Positions 8,531 to 20,953 of a DNA stretch of 64,000 bases are shown one piece after another. Source of the DNA: Pseudomonadota bacterium (lineage in GTDB: Bacteria > Pseudomonadota > Gammaproteobacteria > Steroidobacterales > Steroidobacteraceae); the NCBI GenBank assembly GCA_021826035.1, contig JAKBBE010000001.1, positions 124,001-188,000 of the forward strand, given 5' to 3'. The stretch's first letter is position 1. Each line of letters starts with the position of its first letter. Below the pieces are notes generated by a model that had not been told where the DNA came from, made no database searches, and worked only from the letters and a program-made list of their open reading frames with translations. A program made the translations under genes and the position numbers.

Positions 8531-10222
8531 TTAGGTGCGGGCTCCCACGGCTCCCGCGATGCGCCGATTGATGTTCCACTGCTGCAGGATCGACAGCAGG
8601 CTGTTCACCACGTAGTACAGCACCAGGCCCGAGGGGAAGAACGCGAACAGGCCCGCCATGACCAGCGGCATGAACATGAACATCTTGGCCTGCACCGGAT
8701 CGGGAGGCGCGGGATTGAGCTTGTACTGCAGCACGCCGGTCATGGCCATGATGGCCGGGAGAATGAAGTACGGATCACGCGCCGAGAGGTCCTGGATCCA
8801 GAACATGAACGGGGCCTGACGCAGCTCGACGCTGTAGAGCAGCACCCAGTAGAAGGCGATGAACACCGGAAACTGCAGCAGCATCGGCAGGCAGCCGGAG
8901 ACTGGATTGACTTTCTCGCGCTTGTACAGCTCCATCATGGCGCGGCCAAGCTGTTCCTTGTCGTCCTTGTAGGTCTCCTGGATGTTCTTGATACGCGGTC
9001 CGAGCGCCTTCATCTTGGCCATCGAGCGGCCGCTGGTTTCCGAGAGCGGATAGAACAGCAGCTTCAAGAGGATGGTGACGACGATGATCGCCACGCCCCA
9101 GTTACCGGTGAGCTTGTGGACTTCGCTCAGCATCCAGAACAGCGGACGCGCCAGGAGCGTGAGTTTGCCGTAGTCATCGAGATAGGTGAGGGTCGGATCG
9201 GTCCGTTCCAGCTGCGCATGCAGGGTCGGTCCGACGAACAGCGTCTGGCCCAGGGTCAGCGCCGCCCCAGGCGCCACCGTATGTTCCGGTCCGGAGGCCG
9301 CCAGCAGATAGGCGGTACCGGAGACCTGTGAGCTGAATCGGTACGGTGCACCCGTCGGCGGCACCACAGCACTGACGAAATCGTGCTGCGGAACGGCAAT
9401 CCAACCGTCGGTCACCGTGCGGGTGTAATGCTGGTAGTCGCTGCTGGCCGGATCGAGCTTCACGTATTCGTGGCCGTTCCAGATCGCAGGACCGTGATAG
9501 GCCTTGCTGCCCGGATCGAAATAGCTGCCGCTGGTGCGCGGATCGTTGCGGAACAGCTGCGCGTACTGCGTGACGGTCCACGGCTGCGCGCTGCCGTTGT
9601 GGACCGCGTACTGCAGGCGGATGCGGTAGGAGCCCTTGCGGAAGATAAAGGTCTTGGTAACCGTGATGCCGTTGGCGGACCAGGTCAGCGGGACGCGCAG
9701 CACGCCGCTCGGACCCATGCGGTACACGGGCTGCGGGGCGGTGAACGCGGCGGTCTGGGTCGGGTAGAGCGATCCGGCCGGGCCCGTCAGGCCGGTCTGC
9801 AGGAGATACTCGGTCGCGGGGTCGGGGTTCTCGAGCACGACCCGCTCGGATTTGCCCTTCACCTTCGCATACTTCAGCAACTTCACGTGCTCGAGCGTGC
9901 CACCCTGGGTGCTGATCTGCAGGTCGTACACGTCGGTGTGTACCTGCACGGTCGCAGCCCCCGGGGCCGGCGCCACGGGAAGCGTGGCACCCGGGCCCGG
10001 GGCGCTCATCGGTGCGGCGCTGGGGAGGGGAGACGCAGCGGGCCGCGCCGCCGCGCTCTGCGGGGTCTGCGGGACGTTCGCGGCGAGGTTCGCCGGTGCG
10101 GGGGCCTGCTGTGTGTGCACCCCGTTCGGCGCGGACGCGAAATCCGTGGTCCAGGTCGTGTAGTTGAACCACAGCAGCAGGGCAAGCCCCAGCCAGACGA
10201 AATAGCGCAATTGATTAGTCAT
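8531..10222 (-). CDS. yidC: Membrane protein insertase YidC
   Basis: A 563-residue inner-membrane insertase that places membrane proteins in the bilayer alone or with Sec[22 protein letters not shown] is the N-terminal membrane anchor. A large periplasmic beta-domain follows, interrupted early by an Ala/Pro-rich linker. The conserved membrane core begins near [21 protein letters not shown] and contains [19 protein letters not shown] and a basic C-terminus (QQWNINRRI). The start at 10222 was chosen over an upstream ATG at 10279 because the protein then begins in the standard way. It overlaps the end of yidD by 8 bp. Confidence 0.98.
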   Translation of the reverse strand: MTNQLRYFVWLGLALLLWFNYTTWTTDFASAPNGVHTQQAPAPANLAANVPQTPQSAAARPAASPLPSAAPMSAPGPGATLPVAPAPGAATVQVHTDVYDLQISTQGGTLEHVKLLKYAKVKGKSERVVLENPDPATEYLLQTGLTGPAGSLYPTQTAAFTAPQPVYRMGPSGVLRVPLTWSANGITVTKTFIFRKGSYRIRLQYAVHNGSAQPWTVTQYAQLFRNDPRTSGSYFDPGSKAYHGPAIWNGHEYVKLDPASSDYQHYTRTVTDGWIAVPQHDFVSAVVPPTGAPYRFSSQVSGTAYLLAASGPEHTVAPGAALTLGQTLFVGPTLHAQLERTDPTLTYLDDYGKLTLLARPLFWMLSEVHKLTGNWGVAIIVVTILLKLLFYPLSETSGRSMAKMKALGPRIKNIQETYKDDKEQLGRAMMELYKREKVNPVSGCLPMLLQFPVFIAFYWVLLYSVELRQAPFMFWIQDLSARDPYFILPAIMAMTGVLQYKLNPAPPDPVQAKMFMFMPLVMAGLFAFFPSGLVLYYVVNSLLSILQQWNINRRIAGAVGART

Positions 10223-10460
10223 GTCGGTGAGCAATCGGGGTCGAGCCATGGACAGGCACCGGATCGTAGCCGCCCGCATGCCAGGGATGGCAGCGGCCGA
10301 TGCGCTTCAGCGCCAGCCAGCCACCGCGCAGGATGCCGAAGCGTTCGATCGCTTCGGCGGCATAGTGGGAACAGGACGGGTGGAACCGGCAGTTGGACCC
10401 GAGCAGGGGACTGAGCGTCCACTGATACAGGCGGATCAGGGCGAGGGCGAGGGCGCGCAT
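10215..10460 (-). CDS. yidD: Membrane protein insertion efficiency factor YidD
   Basis: An 81-residue protein of the YidD (DUF37) family, which aids YidC-dependent insertion. The conserved core [20 protein letters not shown], followed by [11 protein letters not shown] and GGYDPVP, is intact, including the two Cys. The start overlaps the end of rnpA by 25 bp and the stop overlaps the yidC start, so the three genes are translationally coupled. Confidence 0.96.
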   Translation of the reverse strand: MRALALALIRLYQWTLSPLLGSNCRFHPSCSHYAAEAIERFGILRGGWLALKRIGRCHPWHAGGYDPVPVHGSTPIAHRHD

Positions 10461-10819
10461 CGTTCAATGACCTGGCGCCATAGCGCCGCAAGACTGGCAT
10501 GCAATTCGGGTCCCGGGGCAGCAAGGGCCCGGGACCGGGCGCTGACCACGAGGTCCACGCCGGGCAGCGCCTGCTGATGGCGCCGGAAGGATTCGCGGAT
10601 GATGCGGCGGATACGGTTGCGTTCCACCGCGGTACGGGTGACGCGCAGCGCGACGGCCAGGCCGAGGCGGGGACCGCTCTTGTCGTTGCTGATCACTGTC
10701 ACCGCGAAAAATCCGTTGCCAAAGCGCCTGCCGCGCAGGCGCGCCGCATCGAAATCCGATTTATGCCGCACCCGCCTCGAGGGCGGAAACGTCAGCCGCG
10801 CTCGAGGCTCACGAGACAT
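10436..10819 (-). CDS. rnpA: Ribonuclease P protein component
   Basis: The protein subunit of RNase P, which binds the catalytic RNA and the 5' leader of pre-tRNA. It has 127 residues from the ATG at 10819, which is preceded by GAGGTGG at a good distance; an upstream ATG at 10885 is less likely. The family motif is visible as [19 protein letters not shown], with the basic RNR core, and the N-terminal half has the usual [11 protein letters not shown]. It lies between rpmH and yidD in the standard order. Confidence 0.97.
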   Translation of the reverse strand: MSREPRARLTFPPSRRVRHKSDFDAARLRGRRFGNGFFAVTVISNDKSGPRLGLAVALRVTRTAVERNRIRRIIRESFRRHQQALPGVDLVVSARSRALAAPGPELHASLAALWRQVIERCAPSPSP

Positions 10820-10924
10820 GCGGACCACCTCGTTGTACGCCAGGATGCAGGCCGGGGCCGGGTCGTTCCGGCCCCGCAGACGCATCGGCGTCGGCCGGGC
10901 AGCAGTCGTCAGCGCCGTCCCGCG

Positions 10925-11059
10925 TTACGGGATCAGCTTCTTACGTCCTTTGGCACGGCGACGGGCCAGCACTTTGCGGCCGTTTTGGGTCGCCATACGC
11001 GCCCGGAACCCGTGTGTACGCTTTCGGCGCACTTTGCTCGGTTGGTAGGTACGCTTCAT
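10925..11059 (-). CDS. rpmH: 50S ribosomal protein L34
   Basis: A 44-codon gene, below usual length cut-offs. Its translation begins [20 protein letters not shown] and ends KGRKKLIP, the canonical bacterial L34 including the 44-residue length typical of proteobacteria. It is the first gene of the leftward block and lies back to back with the dnaA leader. The 105 bp between its stop and the rnpA start hold the rnpA ribosome-binding site but no other gene. Confidence 0.99.
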   Translation of the reverse strand: MKRTYQPSKVRRKRTHGFRARMATQNGRKVLARRRAKGRKKLIP

Positions 11060-11104
11060 ACCGGGGCTCCAGAAGGTTCCAGTGGGGTCCAAAAAGGGGC
11101 GGCA

Positions 11105-11134
11105 AGGCTAAGCCGTTGACCGCCAAGGTGTCAA
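11105..11134 (-). promoter_or_regulatory. Candidate rpmH promoter
   Basis: On the minus strand TTGACA (11134-11129) is followed after 18 bp by TAGCCT (11110-11105). The -35 element is perfect; the -10 element keeps only its first two and last bases. It lies about 45 bp upstream of the rpmH ATG. Confidence 0.4.
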
Positions 11135-11218
11135 TATTTAATCGTGTGAAAATCTTCAGCGGGACGGCCGATCGGTATAGACTCGCCAGCCTTTTCCACC
11201 AAGCCGGAGCCCTCCCCG

Positions 11219-11332
11219 ATGCACACTCTGCGGTCTCCCCGCAGCGGCATCTTGCCGCAATTGCTCGGGGAGCGCGAGGCGCCCGTCGCGCTTGCGCGAC
11301 GGGTGGCGCATCGGGCCGGCATCGGCCTTTAG
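11219..11332 (+). CDS. Possible 37-codon leader ORF, in frame with dnaA
   Basis: ATG at 11219 has GGAG nine bases upstream and opens a 37-codon frame (MHTLRSPRSGILPQLLGERE...) ending in TAG at 11330-11332. The frame is the same as dnaA, whose TTG start lies only seven codons further on. I recognise no family. It spans two of the hairpins upstream of dnaA and part of a third. It may be a leader peptide or simply chance in GC-rich DNA. Confidence 0.25.
   Translation: MHTLRSPRSGILPQLLGEREAPVALARRVAHRAGIGL
11228..11303 (+). promoter_or_regulatory. Three consecutive hairpins in the dnaA leader
   Basis: Three perfect inverted repeats occur in 76 bp upstream of dnaA. They are CTGCGG/CCGCAG at 11228-11244, GCGGCA/TGCCGC at 11244-11258, and CCCGTCGCGC/GCGCGACGGG at 11282-11303 with a two-base loop. 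The last is by far the most stable. They would form in the dnaA mRNA if transcription starts near the TATAGA at 11176-11181. A regulatory role is an inference. Confidence 0.4.
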
Positions 11333-11353
11333 CAGCAGTCGGGGGATACGCGG

Positions 11354-12694
11354 TTGGAAGCGTCGCTGTGGGCTCGGTGCATATGTGCCCTGGAGGCCGA
11401 GCTCCCGGAACAGCAGTTCAATACGTGGGTGCGGCCGCTGCAGGCGCTTGAGGGCGCCGGGGCGTTGAAGCTGCTCGCGCCGAACCGCTTCGTGGTCGAG
11501 TGGATCAATGAGCGGCTGCTGCCGCGCATCGGGGAGCTGCTGCGCGACAAAAGCACCGGGGATGTGCCGATTGTCACCGTGGAGGTGGGCTCTCGCCCGA
11601 GCGCTGCGGAGCCGTCACCGGCCCCGGTGCCCGAGGTAGCGAAGCGGCCCCGGCGCGGGGAAGGCTTGGTGATCGGTGCGCGCCTGAACGCCGACTTTTC
11701 GTTCGCGAGTTTCGTCGAGGGCAAGAGCAACCAGCTGGCCAAGGCCGCCTCGCTGCAGGTCGCGGAGAATCCGGGCAAGGCGTACAACCCGCTGTTCCTC
11801 TACGGCGGTGTGGGACTCGGCAAGACTCACCTGATGCATGCGATCGCACATCACATCCGCGAGCACAACGAGGAAGCGCGGATTGCGTACGTGCACTCGG
11901 AACGGTTCGTCAGCGACATGGTGCGTGCCCTGCAGCACAACTCGATGAACGAGTTCAAGACCGCGTACCGTTCGCTCGATGCGCTGCTGATCGACGACAT
12001 TCAGTTCTTTGCCGGCAAGGAGCGCTCGCAGGAGGAATTCTTCCACACGTTCAATGCGCTGCTCGAAGGGCAGCACCAGGTGATCCTTAGCTGCGACCGC
12101 TACCCGAAGGAGGTTGAGGGTCTGGAGGAGCGGTTGAAATCCCGCTTCGGCTGGGGACTCACGGTGGCGGTCGAACCGCCGGAACTGGAGACCAGCGTGG
12201 CCATCCTGATCAGCAAGTCCCGCCAGTTCGGCATGCCTCTGCCGGAGGAAGTCGCTTTTTTTATCGCCAAGCGCATCCGCTCAAACGTGCGCGAACTCGA
12301 AGGGGCACTGCGCCGAGTCATTGCCAATGCCCGCTTCACGGGACATCCGATCACGCTGGAGTTCACCAAGGAGGCGCTGAAGGACCTGCTGTCGCTGCAG
12401 GCGAAACTCGTCACCATCGAGAACATCCAAAAGACGGTGGCCGATTACTACAAAGTGCGGGTCGCGGAACTGCTCTCGAAGCGGCGCAGCCGCTCGGTGG
12501 CCCGACCCCGGCAGGTCGCGATGGCGCTCGCCAAGGAGCTCACCAGTCAGAGCCTGCCGGAGATCGGCGATGCGTTCGGTGGCCGCGATCACACGACGGT
12601 GCTGCATGCCTGCAAGCGAATCAAGGAGCTGCGGGACATCGACATCCGGATGAGCGAGGATTACTCGAACCTGTTGAGAACCCTGACCGCCTGA
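11354..12694 (+). CDS. dnaA: Chromosomal replication initiator protein DnaA
   Basis: A 446-residue AAA+ initiator that binds DnaA boxes and melts oriC. Domain I contains [20 protein letters not shown] short domain II follows. Domain III has Walker [14 protein letters not shown] near residue 150 and Walker [10 protein letters not shown] near residue 211. Domain IV carries the DNA-binding signature [15 protein letters not shown] near residue 409. The start is TTG at 11354 with GGGGGA seven bases upstream. No in-frame ATG or GTG exists between the upstream TAG (11330) and domain I, so this start is well supported. Its weak initiation codon would limit DnaA synthesis. Confidence 0.98.
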   Translation: MEASLWARCICALEAELPEQQFNTWVRPLQALEGAGALKLLAPNRFVVEWINERLLPRIGELLRDKSTGDVPIVTVEVGSRPSAAEPSPAPVPEVAKRPRRGEGLVIGARLNADFSFASFVEGKSNQLAKAASLQVAENPGKAYNPLFLYGGVGLGKTHLMHAIAHHIREHNEEARIAYVHSERFVSDMVRALQHNSMNEFKTAYRSLDALLIDDIQFFAGKERSQEEFFHTFNALLEGQHQVILSCDRYPKEVEGLEERLKSRFGWGLTVAVEPPELETSVAILISKSRQFGMPLPEEVAFFIAKRIRSNVRELEGALRRVIANARFTGHPITLEFTKEALKDLLSLQAKLVTIENIQKTVADYYKVRVAELLSKRRSRSVARPRQVAMALAKELTSQSLPEIGDAFGGRDHTTVLHACKRIKELRDIDIRMSEDYSNLLRTLTA

Positions 12695-12705
12695 GTGGAC
12701 AGGGC

Positions 12706-12759
12706 TGTGGATGAGCTGTGGATGGTTCTGGGGATAAAGTTATGCACAGTGGATGCACA
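12706..12759. repeat. Cluster of five DnaA-box-like 9-mers at about 11-bp spacing
   Basis: Bottom-strand boxes: TGTGGATGA 12706-12714, TGTGGATGG 12717-12725 and TGGGGATAA 12729-12737. Top-strand boxes: TTATGCACA 12740-12748 (perfect to TTATNCACA) and GGATGCACA 12751-12759. Start-to-start distances are 11, 12, 11 and 11 bp, about one helical turn, so all would lie on one face of the DNA. Confidence 0.7.
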
Positions 12760-12844
12760 GCTCACACCCAGGCAGTCCCCGCAAAGCGCGGGCGCGAACG
12801 GAGCGTAAGCGATTGTTCGGGTTCAGGTCGCGGCATAATGCGCC

Positions 12845-12853
12845 TTATCCACA
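12845..12853 (+). promoter_or_regulatory. Perfect DnaA box
   Basis: TTATCCACA is the consensus high-affinity DnaA box. It is separated from the main cluster by 85 bp and sits just before the AT-rich stretch, where an unwinding-proximal box is expected. Confidence 0.85.
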
Positions 12854-12910
12854 GGCCTAATCGTTACTACAATCGGATTCTTAAGATCTCAAGACAAGAA
12901 GATAAGACTT

Positions 12911-14005
12911 ATGAAGCTCACGGCTAAGCGCGAAGAACTGCTCGCTCCCCTGCAAAGCGTGATCGGTGTCGTGGAGCGGCGCCAGACGATGCCGGTGCTG
13001 GCGAACGTACTGCTCTCTGCGCGGGACAAGCACCTGGTCATGACCGGAACGGACCTCGAGGTCGAACTCGCCGCCACGAGCGCTATACAGCTCGAGAGCG
13101 CAGGCGACATCACCGTGCCGGGGCGCAAGTTTCTCGACATCCTGCGTGCGCTGCCCGCTGGGGTGGATCTGGCGCTGACCACGGAAGGGGAAAAGGTGAC
13201 CGTGCGGGCCGGGCGGAGCCGCTTCACCTTGACCACCCTGCCTGCGGCGGAATTTCCGGTGCTGGAGGAGATCCACGCGCAGCAAACGCTCACGCTCAGC
13301 CAGGGTGCATTCCATCGGCTGATCGATAAGACCCACTTCTCCATGGCGCAGCAGGATGTGCGCTACTACCTCAACGGGCTGCTCATCGAGACCGAGGACA
13401 GTACCTTGCGCGCGGTGGCCACCGATGGGCACCGATTGGCGCTGTGTGAAACGACCCTGACCGCCCCGGGCCGCTCCGGTCAAGTGATCGTGCCTCGTAA
13501 GGCCATTCTCGAGCTGCAGCGCATTTTGGGCACAGAGGGCGAGATCGAACTAGCGATTGGAACCAATCACATTCGTGCTCAGATCGGCGATATTCGATTC
13601 ACTTCGAAGCTGATTGATGGACGTTTCCCGGAGTACGGGCGCGTCATCCCGCACGAGCCACCGCGCATCGCGCTGGCGGATCGAGACCTGCTGCGCCAAG
13701 CGCTGCAGCGCACAGCGATCCTGTCGAACGAGAAATATCGGGGAATCCGGGTGGGCGTGAAATCCGGTCTGCTGTCATTGCAGGCGCACAACCCGGAACA
13801 CGAGGAAGCGGAAGACCAGCTCGAAATCGAGTACGAAGGCGAGGAAATCGAGATCGGTTTCAACGTGAACTATCTCCTCGATGCGTTGAGCGCGATCGAA
13901 ACCGATCGCGTCGAACTCGGGTTTACCGACGCGAACAGCAGTTGTCTGATTCGCGCGCCAGGATTGGCGGAGGCACGCTACGTCGTCATGCCCATGCGGC
14001 TCTGA
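12911..14005 (+). CDS. dnaN: DNA polymerase III beta subunit (sliding clamp)
   Basis: A 364-residue protein of standard length that forms the ring tethering polymerase III to DNA. The N-terminus MKLTAKREELLAPLQSVIGV and the C-terminal YVVMPMRL are typical. Three clamp domains follow each other; MPVLANVLL and LPAAEFPVLEE belong to the first. The ATG at 12911 directly follows the AT-rich origin segment and has only a weak A/G-rich ribosome-binding site. It is the second gene of the dnaA-dnaN-recF-gyrB set. Confidence 0.98.
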   Translation: MKLTAKREELLAPLQSVIGVVERRQTMPVLANVLLSARDKHLVMTGTDLEVELAATSAIQLESAGDITVPGRKFLDILRALPAGVDLALTTEGEKVTVRAGRSRFTLTTLPAAEFPVLEEIHAQQTLTLSQGAFHRLIDKTHFSMAQQDVRYYLNGLLIETEDSTLRAVATDGHRLALCETTLTAPGRSGQVIVPRKAILELQRILGTEGEIELAIGTNHIRAQIGDIRFTSKLIDGRFPEYGRVIPHEPPRIALADRDLLRQALQRTAILSNEKYRGIRVGVKSGLLSLQAHNPEHEEAEDQLEIEYEGEEIEIGFNVNYLLDALSAIETDRVELGFTDANSSCLIRAPGLAEARYVVMPMRL

Positions 14006-14065
14006 ACGGACGAGCTGGCGCGACTGTGAGCGGAGCGGCCCGCCAGCAGGTGGGCCGCATCGACC

Positions 14066-17571
<3,506 letters not shown>

Positions 17572-17584
17572 TGCACGCCGGCCG

Positions 17585-18577
17585 CTATAGATTGACGGCC
17601 GCCATGCCGGCTGGCGGATAACGCGTACCCGCGGCGGCCCCGGGTGGGAACGCCGCATCGAGTGCCGCGAAGTCCGCCGCGTCCAGGCGCACTCCCAGCG
17701 CACCGAGGTTTTCCTCGAGGCGCGAGCGCCGCTTAGTGCCCGGAATCGCAATGACGTCCTCGCCTTGAGCCAGGACCCAGGCGAGCGCTATCTGTGCGGA
17801 TGTACAGCCCTTCCGCGCCGCAAGTCCATGCACCGCGTCCAGCAGGGGCAAATTGCGCGCGAAGTTCTCGCCCTGGAACCTCGGGTGATTGCGACGAAAG
17901 TCCTCCGCGCCCAGATCCTCCGGTCGCTGGATCGCTCCGGTCAGAAACCCCCGTCCGAGCGGCGAGTACGCCACCAGCGCAATCCCCCACCGCCGGCAGG
18001 CCGCCAGCACCCCGTTGTCCTGCAGATCGCGCGACCACAGCGAGAATTCACTTTGCAGCGCCGCGATCGGATGCACTTTCGCAGCCCGCTCGAGGGTCGC
18101 TGCACCGGCCTCCGACAGTCCGAGGTAGCGCACCTTGCCGGTGTGTACGAGCTCGGCCATCGCACCCACGGTCTCCTCGATCGGGACCTGCGGATCGACG
18201 CGATGCTGGTAGTACAGATCGATGACCTCCACGCCCAGCCGCTTGAGGCTCGCCTCGCAGGCGCTGCGCACATACTCGGGGCGACCGCTGATGCCGCGCG
18301 TGGCCGGATCCGCCGCATCGCGCACGATCCCGAATTTCGTGGCCAGGAATACCGCTGACCGCCGCCCGCGAATGGCCCGACCGACCAGCTCCTCATTGAC
18401 GAATGGCCCGTACATGTCCGCGGTGTCGAGCAAGGTGATGCCCCGATCGAGCGCCAGGTGGATCGTGGCGACCGATTCGGCATCGTCCCGCACCCCGTAG
18501 AACTCGCTCATCCCCATGCAGCCGAGCCCCAAGGCGGAGACCTGGGGTCCATTCTTGCCGAGCAATCGGGTCTGCAT
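17585..18577 (-). CDS. Aldo/keto reductase
   Basis: A 330-residue NADPH-dependent oxidoreductase of the AKR superfamily (TIM barrel), similar to YakC-type reductases. The catalytic tetrad is visible: Asp51 and Tyr56 in LLDTADMYG, Lys81 in ATKFG, and His in YYQHRVDP near residue 123. [10 protein letters not shown] and the C-terminal [16 protein letters not shown] form the cofactor site. The start at 18577 has AAGGAG six to seven bases upstream; an ATG at 18595 would precede this ribosome-binding site and is rejected. It converges with gyrB, 13 bp between stops, and diverges from the PLP enzyme. The natural substrate is unknown. Confidence 0.93.
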   Translation of the reverse strand: MQTRLLGKNGPQVSALGLGCMGMSEFYGVRDDAESVATIHLALDRGITLLDTADMYGPFVNEELVGRAIRGRRSAVFLATKFGIVRDAADPATRGISGRPEYVRSACEASLKRLGVEVIDLYYQHRVDPQVPIEETVGAMAELVHTGKVRYLGLSEAGAATLERAAKVHPIAALQSEFSLWSRDLQDNGVLAACRRWGIALVAYSPLGRGFLTGAIQRPEDLGAEDFRRNHPRFQGENFARNLPLLDAVHGLAARKGCTSAQIALAWVLAQGEDVIAIPGTKRRSRLEENLGALGVRLDAADFAALDAAFPPGAAAGTRYPPAGMAAVNL

Positions 18578-18742
18578 AGGAAACTCCTTGCGCATCCGCG
18601 CACTTCAGGAAAGGGCCCGGACCTGTCCGGTCGCTCAGTATACCGCCGCCCTACGCCCTGCTGCCCGCTGAGCCGCACCACCACGGGGCCGTGGTGGCAG
18701 AATCCGCCCTTCACTTTTCACGCCCCGAAAGGGATCGCACCC

Positions 18743-20560
18743 ATGTCTACCGACACCCTAGCCCCAGAGGCGCTGCAGCTCAGTCCCAGACGCCACACCA
18801 GCACTGCGCGCACCGTCGAGCAGCTGGTCGCCGAGCAGCTTGAGCATTTCGGCATCACCGCGGGCTCTGCGCATGGTCAGGCGCTGACTCGCCTGACACG
18901 AGCGCTGATCGATGCGAACGGCGCGGCGCAGGATGCTTGGCGCCTGACCAGCGAAACCCTCGCCAAACTCGAACGCCGCGACCGCATCGCCTGGTTCAAC
19001 GCCAAGCGCTTTGCCTGCTTCCAGCTCGCCAAGGTGCTCGACACTCTGCAGAACCCGCTGCGAGCCACCTACCAATCGATCATGGACGATGCGCCCACCG
19101 CCATCGCCAAAGGACCGAACCCACTATTCGACAACGTCACCGCGCTGTTCAGCGCCACTCCGGTCATCACCCGCACGGCGACCTACGTCTACGCCTGCAC
19201 CGAGTGGGTCGAGGACGCATTTCAGGGCAAGGAACTGCTGCACGAGATCTACTCCCGGCTGCTCAATCCCACCTCGATCTGCCTGGCCAACCACATCGTC
19301 GACCTCGAAGCCGGACCTGATGCCGCCGACTATTTCGCCTGGAACTTCAACTCCGGCATGGCGGCAATCGACGCGACGCTCGCTAACCTCGTCGGCTACG
19401 AGGACATCGTCCTCGCCAGCCGCAACGTGTACGGCGGCACCTACCAGCTGTTGCACGACTGGTACGGCAAGCGCAGCAACCTGAATGTCTCAGTCGAGTG
19501 GTTCGATGGCGAAACCGGCCCGCAATTCAGCACGCGGCTCGCCGAACTCGAACACCGCTACGCCGAGCGCCTTGCTCAGGGCCGCCAGATCTACATCTAC
19601 CTGGAGTCGCCGTGCAATCCGCATGGCAACATCCTAGACGTGCCGGCGATCTGCCGTGCCGCGCACGTCAAAGGCCTGACCGTGATCTGCGATGCGACCG
19701 TCGGCACCCCGGTGCTGCAGCGCCTCCTGCAGCGTCCCGAGCGCACCGAGCGGCCGGATTTTCTCATTCATTCGTATACCAAAGATATCTGCGGCTCCGG
19801 CAACACCACCGCCGGGGTGGTGATTGGACGCACCGAGCGGATGTTTCTACCCAAGGGCCAGAGCGTGCGGGCCACAGGCCATGACGGGCACGAACGTGAC
19901 TACCGCTGGGACGAAACCATGTTCTGGAACGTGTACTACGTCAAAGGCGCGTTCCTCGATGCCGACAAGGCGTTCGAAGTCTTGAGCGGTATGCGGACGA
20001 TGGAATTGCGCGTGCTGCAGAAGTGCATCAACACCATCGTGTTGGCCCGTGCATTGGCTCTGCATCCGATGATCAACGTGCACTGCTCGGCTGTGCAGGG
20101 GCATCCAAACGGTGCGCTGCGGGAACAGCTGATGACGCTTGGGCTGCCCGCACCGCTGTTCACCATCGACTTCGAGGGCACCGCACGCCATCCCGGACGC
20201 CTTGAGCCGAGTCGCCTGCAGCGCCTGCTCGACAGTCTGGAGCCGGCCTTCGGGCTGCAGGTGACCCTCGGTCAGACCAACACCGTGGTGCTCTGCCCGG
20301 CCCTGACCAGTCACTCGGAGATGTCCGAGCAGGCACTCGCTGCAGCCGGTATCACGCCGACCACGCTGCGCATTTCGGTCGGCGACGAAGATCCGCGTTA
20401 CTTGCTCGAACACCTGCGCCAGGCCGCCGCGCTCGCCGCGGGTGACGCCGACCCGGATCTTGCCGCCGGCTTCCCCGGGCGTGAATCCCTCAATGAGATC
20501 TACCAGGACGTCTACACGGACGTGCATCGCCGCTGGATTGCGGCGCGTTGCGCCAAGTGA
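18743..20560 (+). CDS. PLP-dependent enzyme of the Cys/Met metabolism family, with N-terminal extension
   Basis: A 605-residue protein whose central part follows the cystathionine gamma-synthase / methionine gamma-lyase fold (fold type I). Visible features are VYGGTYQLL with the substrate-stacking Tyr, ESPCNPHGNILDV, and the likely Schiff-base Lys in SYTKDICGSGNTTAGVVIG. Ordinary family members have about 400 residues. Here about 130 extra N-terminal residues precede the PLP domain, and the C-terminal part is also longer. The N-terminal segment is helical and has no recognised domain. The ATG has AAAGGGA upstream. Beta- or gamma-elimination or replacement chemistry on a sulfur amino acid is likely; the exact reaction is not readable. 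Confidence 0.8.
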   Translation: MSTDTLAPEALQLSPRRHTSTARTVEQLVAEQLEHFGITAGSAHGQALTRLTRALIDANGAAQDAWRLTSETLAKLERRDRIAWFNAKRFACFQLAKVLDTLQNPLRATYQSIMDDAPTAIAKGPNPLFDNVTALFSATPVITRTATYVYACTEWVEDAFQGKELLHEIYSRLLNPTSICLANHIVDLEAGPDAADYFAWNFNSGMAAIDATLANLVGYEDIVLASRNVYGGTYQLLHDWYGKRSNLNVSVEWFDGETGPQFSTRLAELEHRYAERLAQGRQIYIYLESPCNPHGNILDVPAICRAAHVKGLTVICDATVGTPVLQRLLQRPERTERPDFLIHSYTKDICGSGNTTAGVVIGRTERMFLPKGQSVRATGHDGHERDYRWDETMFWNVYYVKGAFLDADKAFEVLSGMRTMELRVLQKCINTIVLARALALHPMINVHCSAVQGHPNGALREQLMTLGLPAPLFTIDFEGTARHPGRLEPSRLQRLLDSLEPAFGLQVTLGQTNTVVLCPALTSHSEMSEQALAAAGITPTTLRISVGDEDPRYLLEHLRQAAALAAGDADPDLAAGFPGRESLNEIYQDVYTDVHRRWIAARCAK

Positions 20561-20569
20561 GTGGGACCG

Positions 20570-20594
20570 GGGCGCGGCCGTCACGGCCGCGCCC
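20570..20594 (+). terminator. Strong GC hairpin after the PLP-enzyme gene
   Basis: GGGCGCGGCCGT (20570-20581) and ACGGCCGCGCCC (20583-20594) form a 12-bp inverted repeat with a one-base centre, 10 bp after the stop. No T-tract follows, so it may act as a transcript-end stabiliser or need Rho. Confidence 0.5.
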
Positions 20595-20953
20595 GGGAAC
20601 CTGCGCGGCACCACGCGGGTGACGCGAACCGCGCGCCGTTTGCTTTGAATGCCGGCAGGTGGCCGCTGCATGCGATGAACAGCCGCTGCGGCTCGGACAC
20701 CGTCCACGCCTCGCTCCAGATCGTGCCGCGTGTCCTGTGCCGCACCCGCAGGTGACGCCCTCGTCAGCCCCGACGCGCATCGACACACGATGACCCGACG
20801 CTGCGACCGGGCGAAGGGGACGCGATCTGAGCGTACACCAACAGCCGCAAGTGCCGCTCCGGTTGTCGCCAATCGTCATCACAAGTGGCGTTCGACCAGG
20901 GAGCGCGCTAGGGTTTGAAGCGGCCCGACGGACAACGGGCCAAAGGAGTGCTC
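20595..20953. other. Gene-free stretch before the S53 peptidase
   Basis: About 360 bp without a convincing gene, RNA or strong promoter. The only clear element is AAAGGAG at 20942-20948, the ribosome-binding site of the following gene. Confidence 0.6.

Larger units (their letters stand above)
12695..12910. other. oriC: Probable replication origin (oriC) between dnaA and dnaN
   Basis: This 216-bp gap contains at least six DnaA-box-like sequences. It ends in an AT-rich stretch (12858-12910) that could be the unwinding element. Genes to the left of dnaA run leftward and dnaA-dnaN-recF-gyrB run rightward, and two parS-like sites lie within 2.4 kb. TTACTAC at 12864-12870, 10 bp after the perfect box at 12845, resembles a DnaA-trio unwinding motif. 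The rpmH-dnaA gap is the other common origin site, but I found no good DnaA box there. Confidence 0.75.

Noticed and set aside
11060..11353. rpmH-dnaA gap as the main oriC
   Set aside because: No good DnaA-box match was found here, whereas the dnaA-dnaN gap holds at least six box-like sites and an AT-rich stretch.
12880..12885. CTTAAG in the origin region, possible PmrA/QseB half site
   Set aside because: There is no second CTTAAG five bases away; a single hexamer is expected by chance. The same holds for CTTAAG at 60413.
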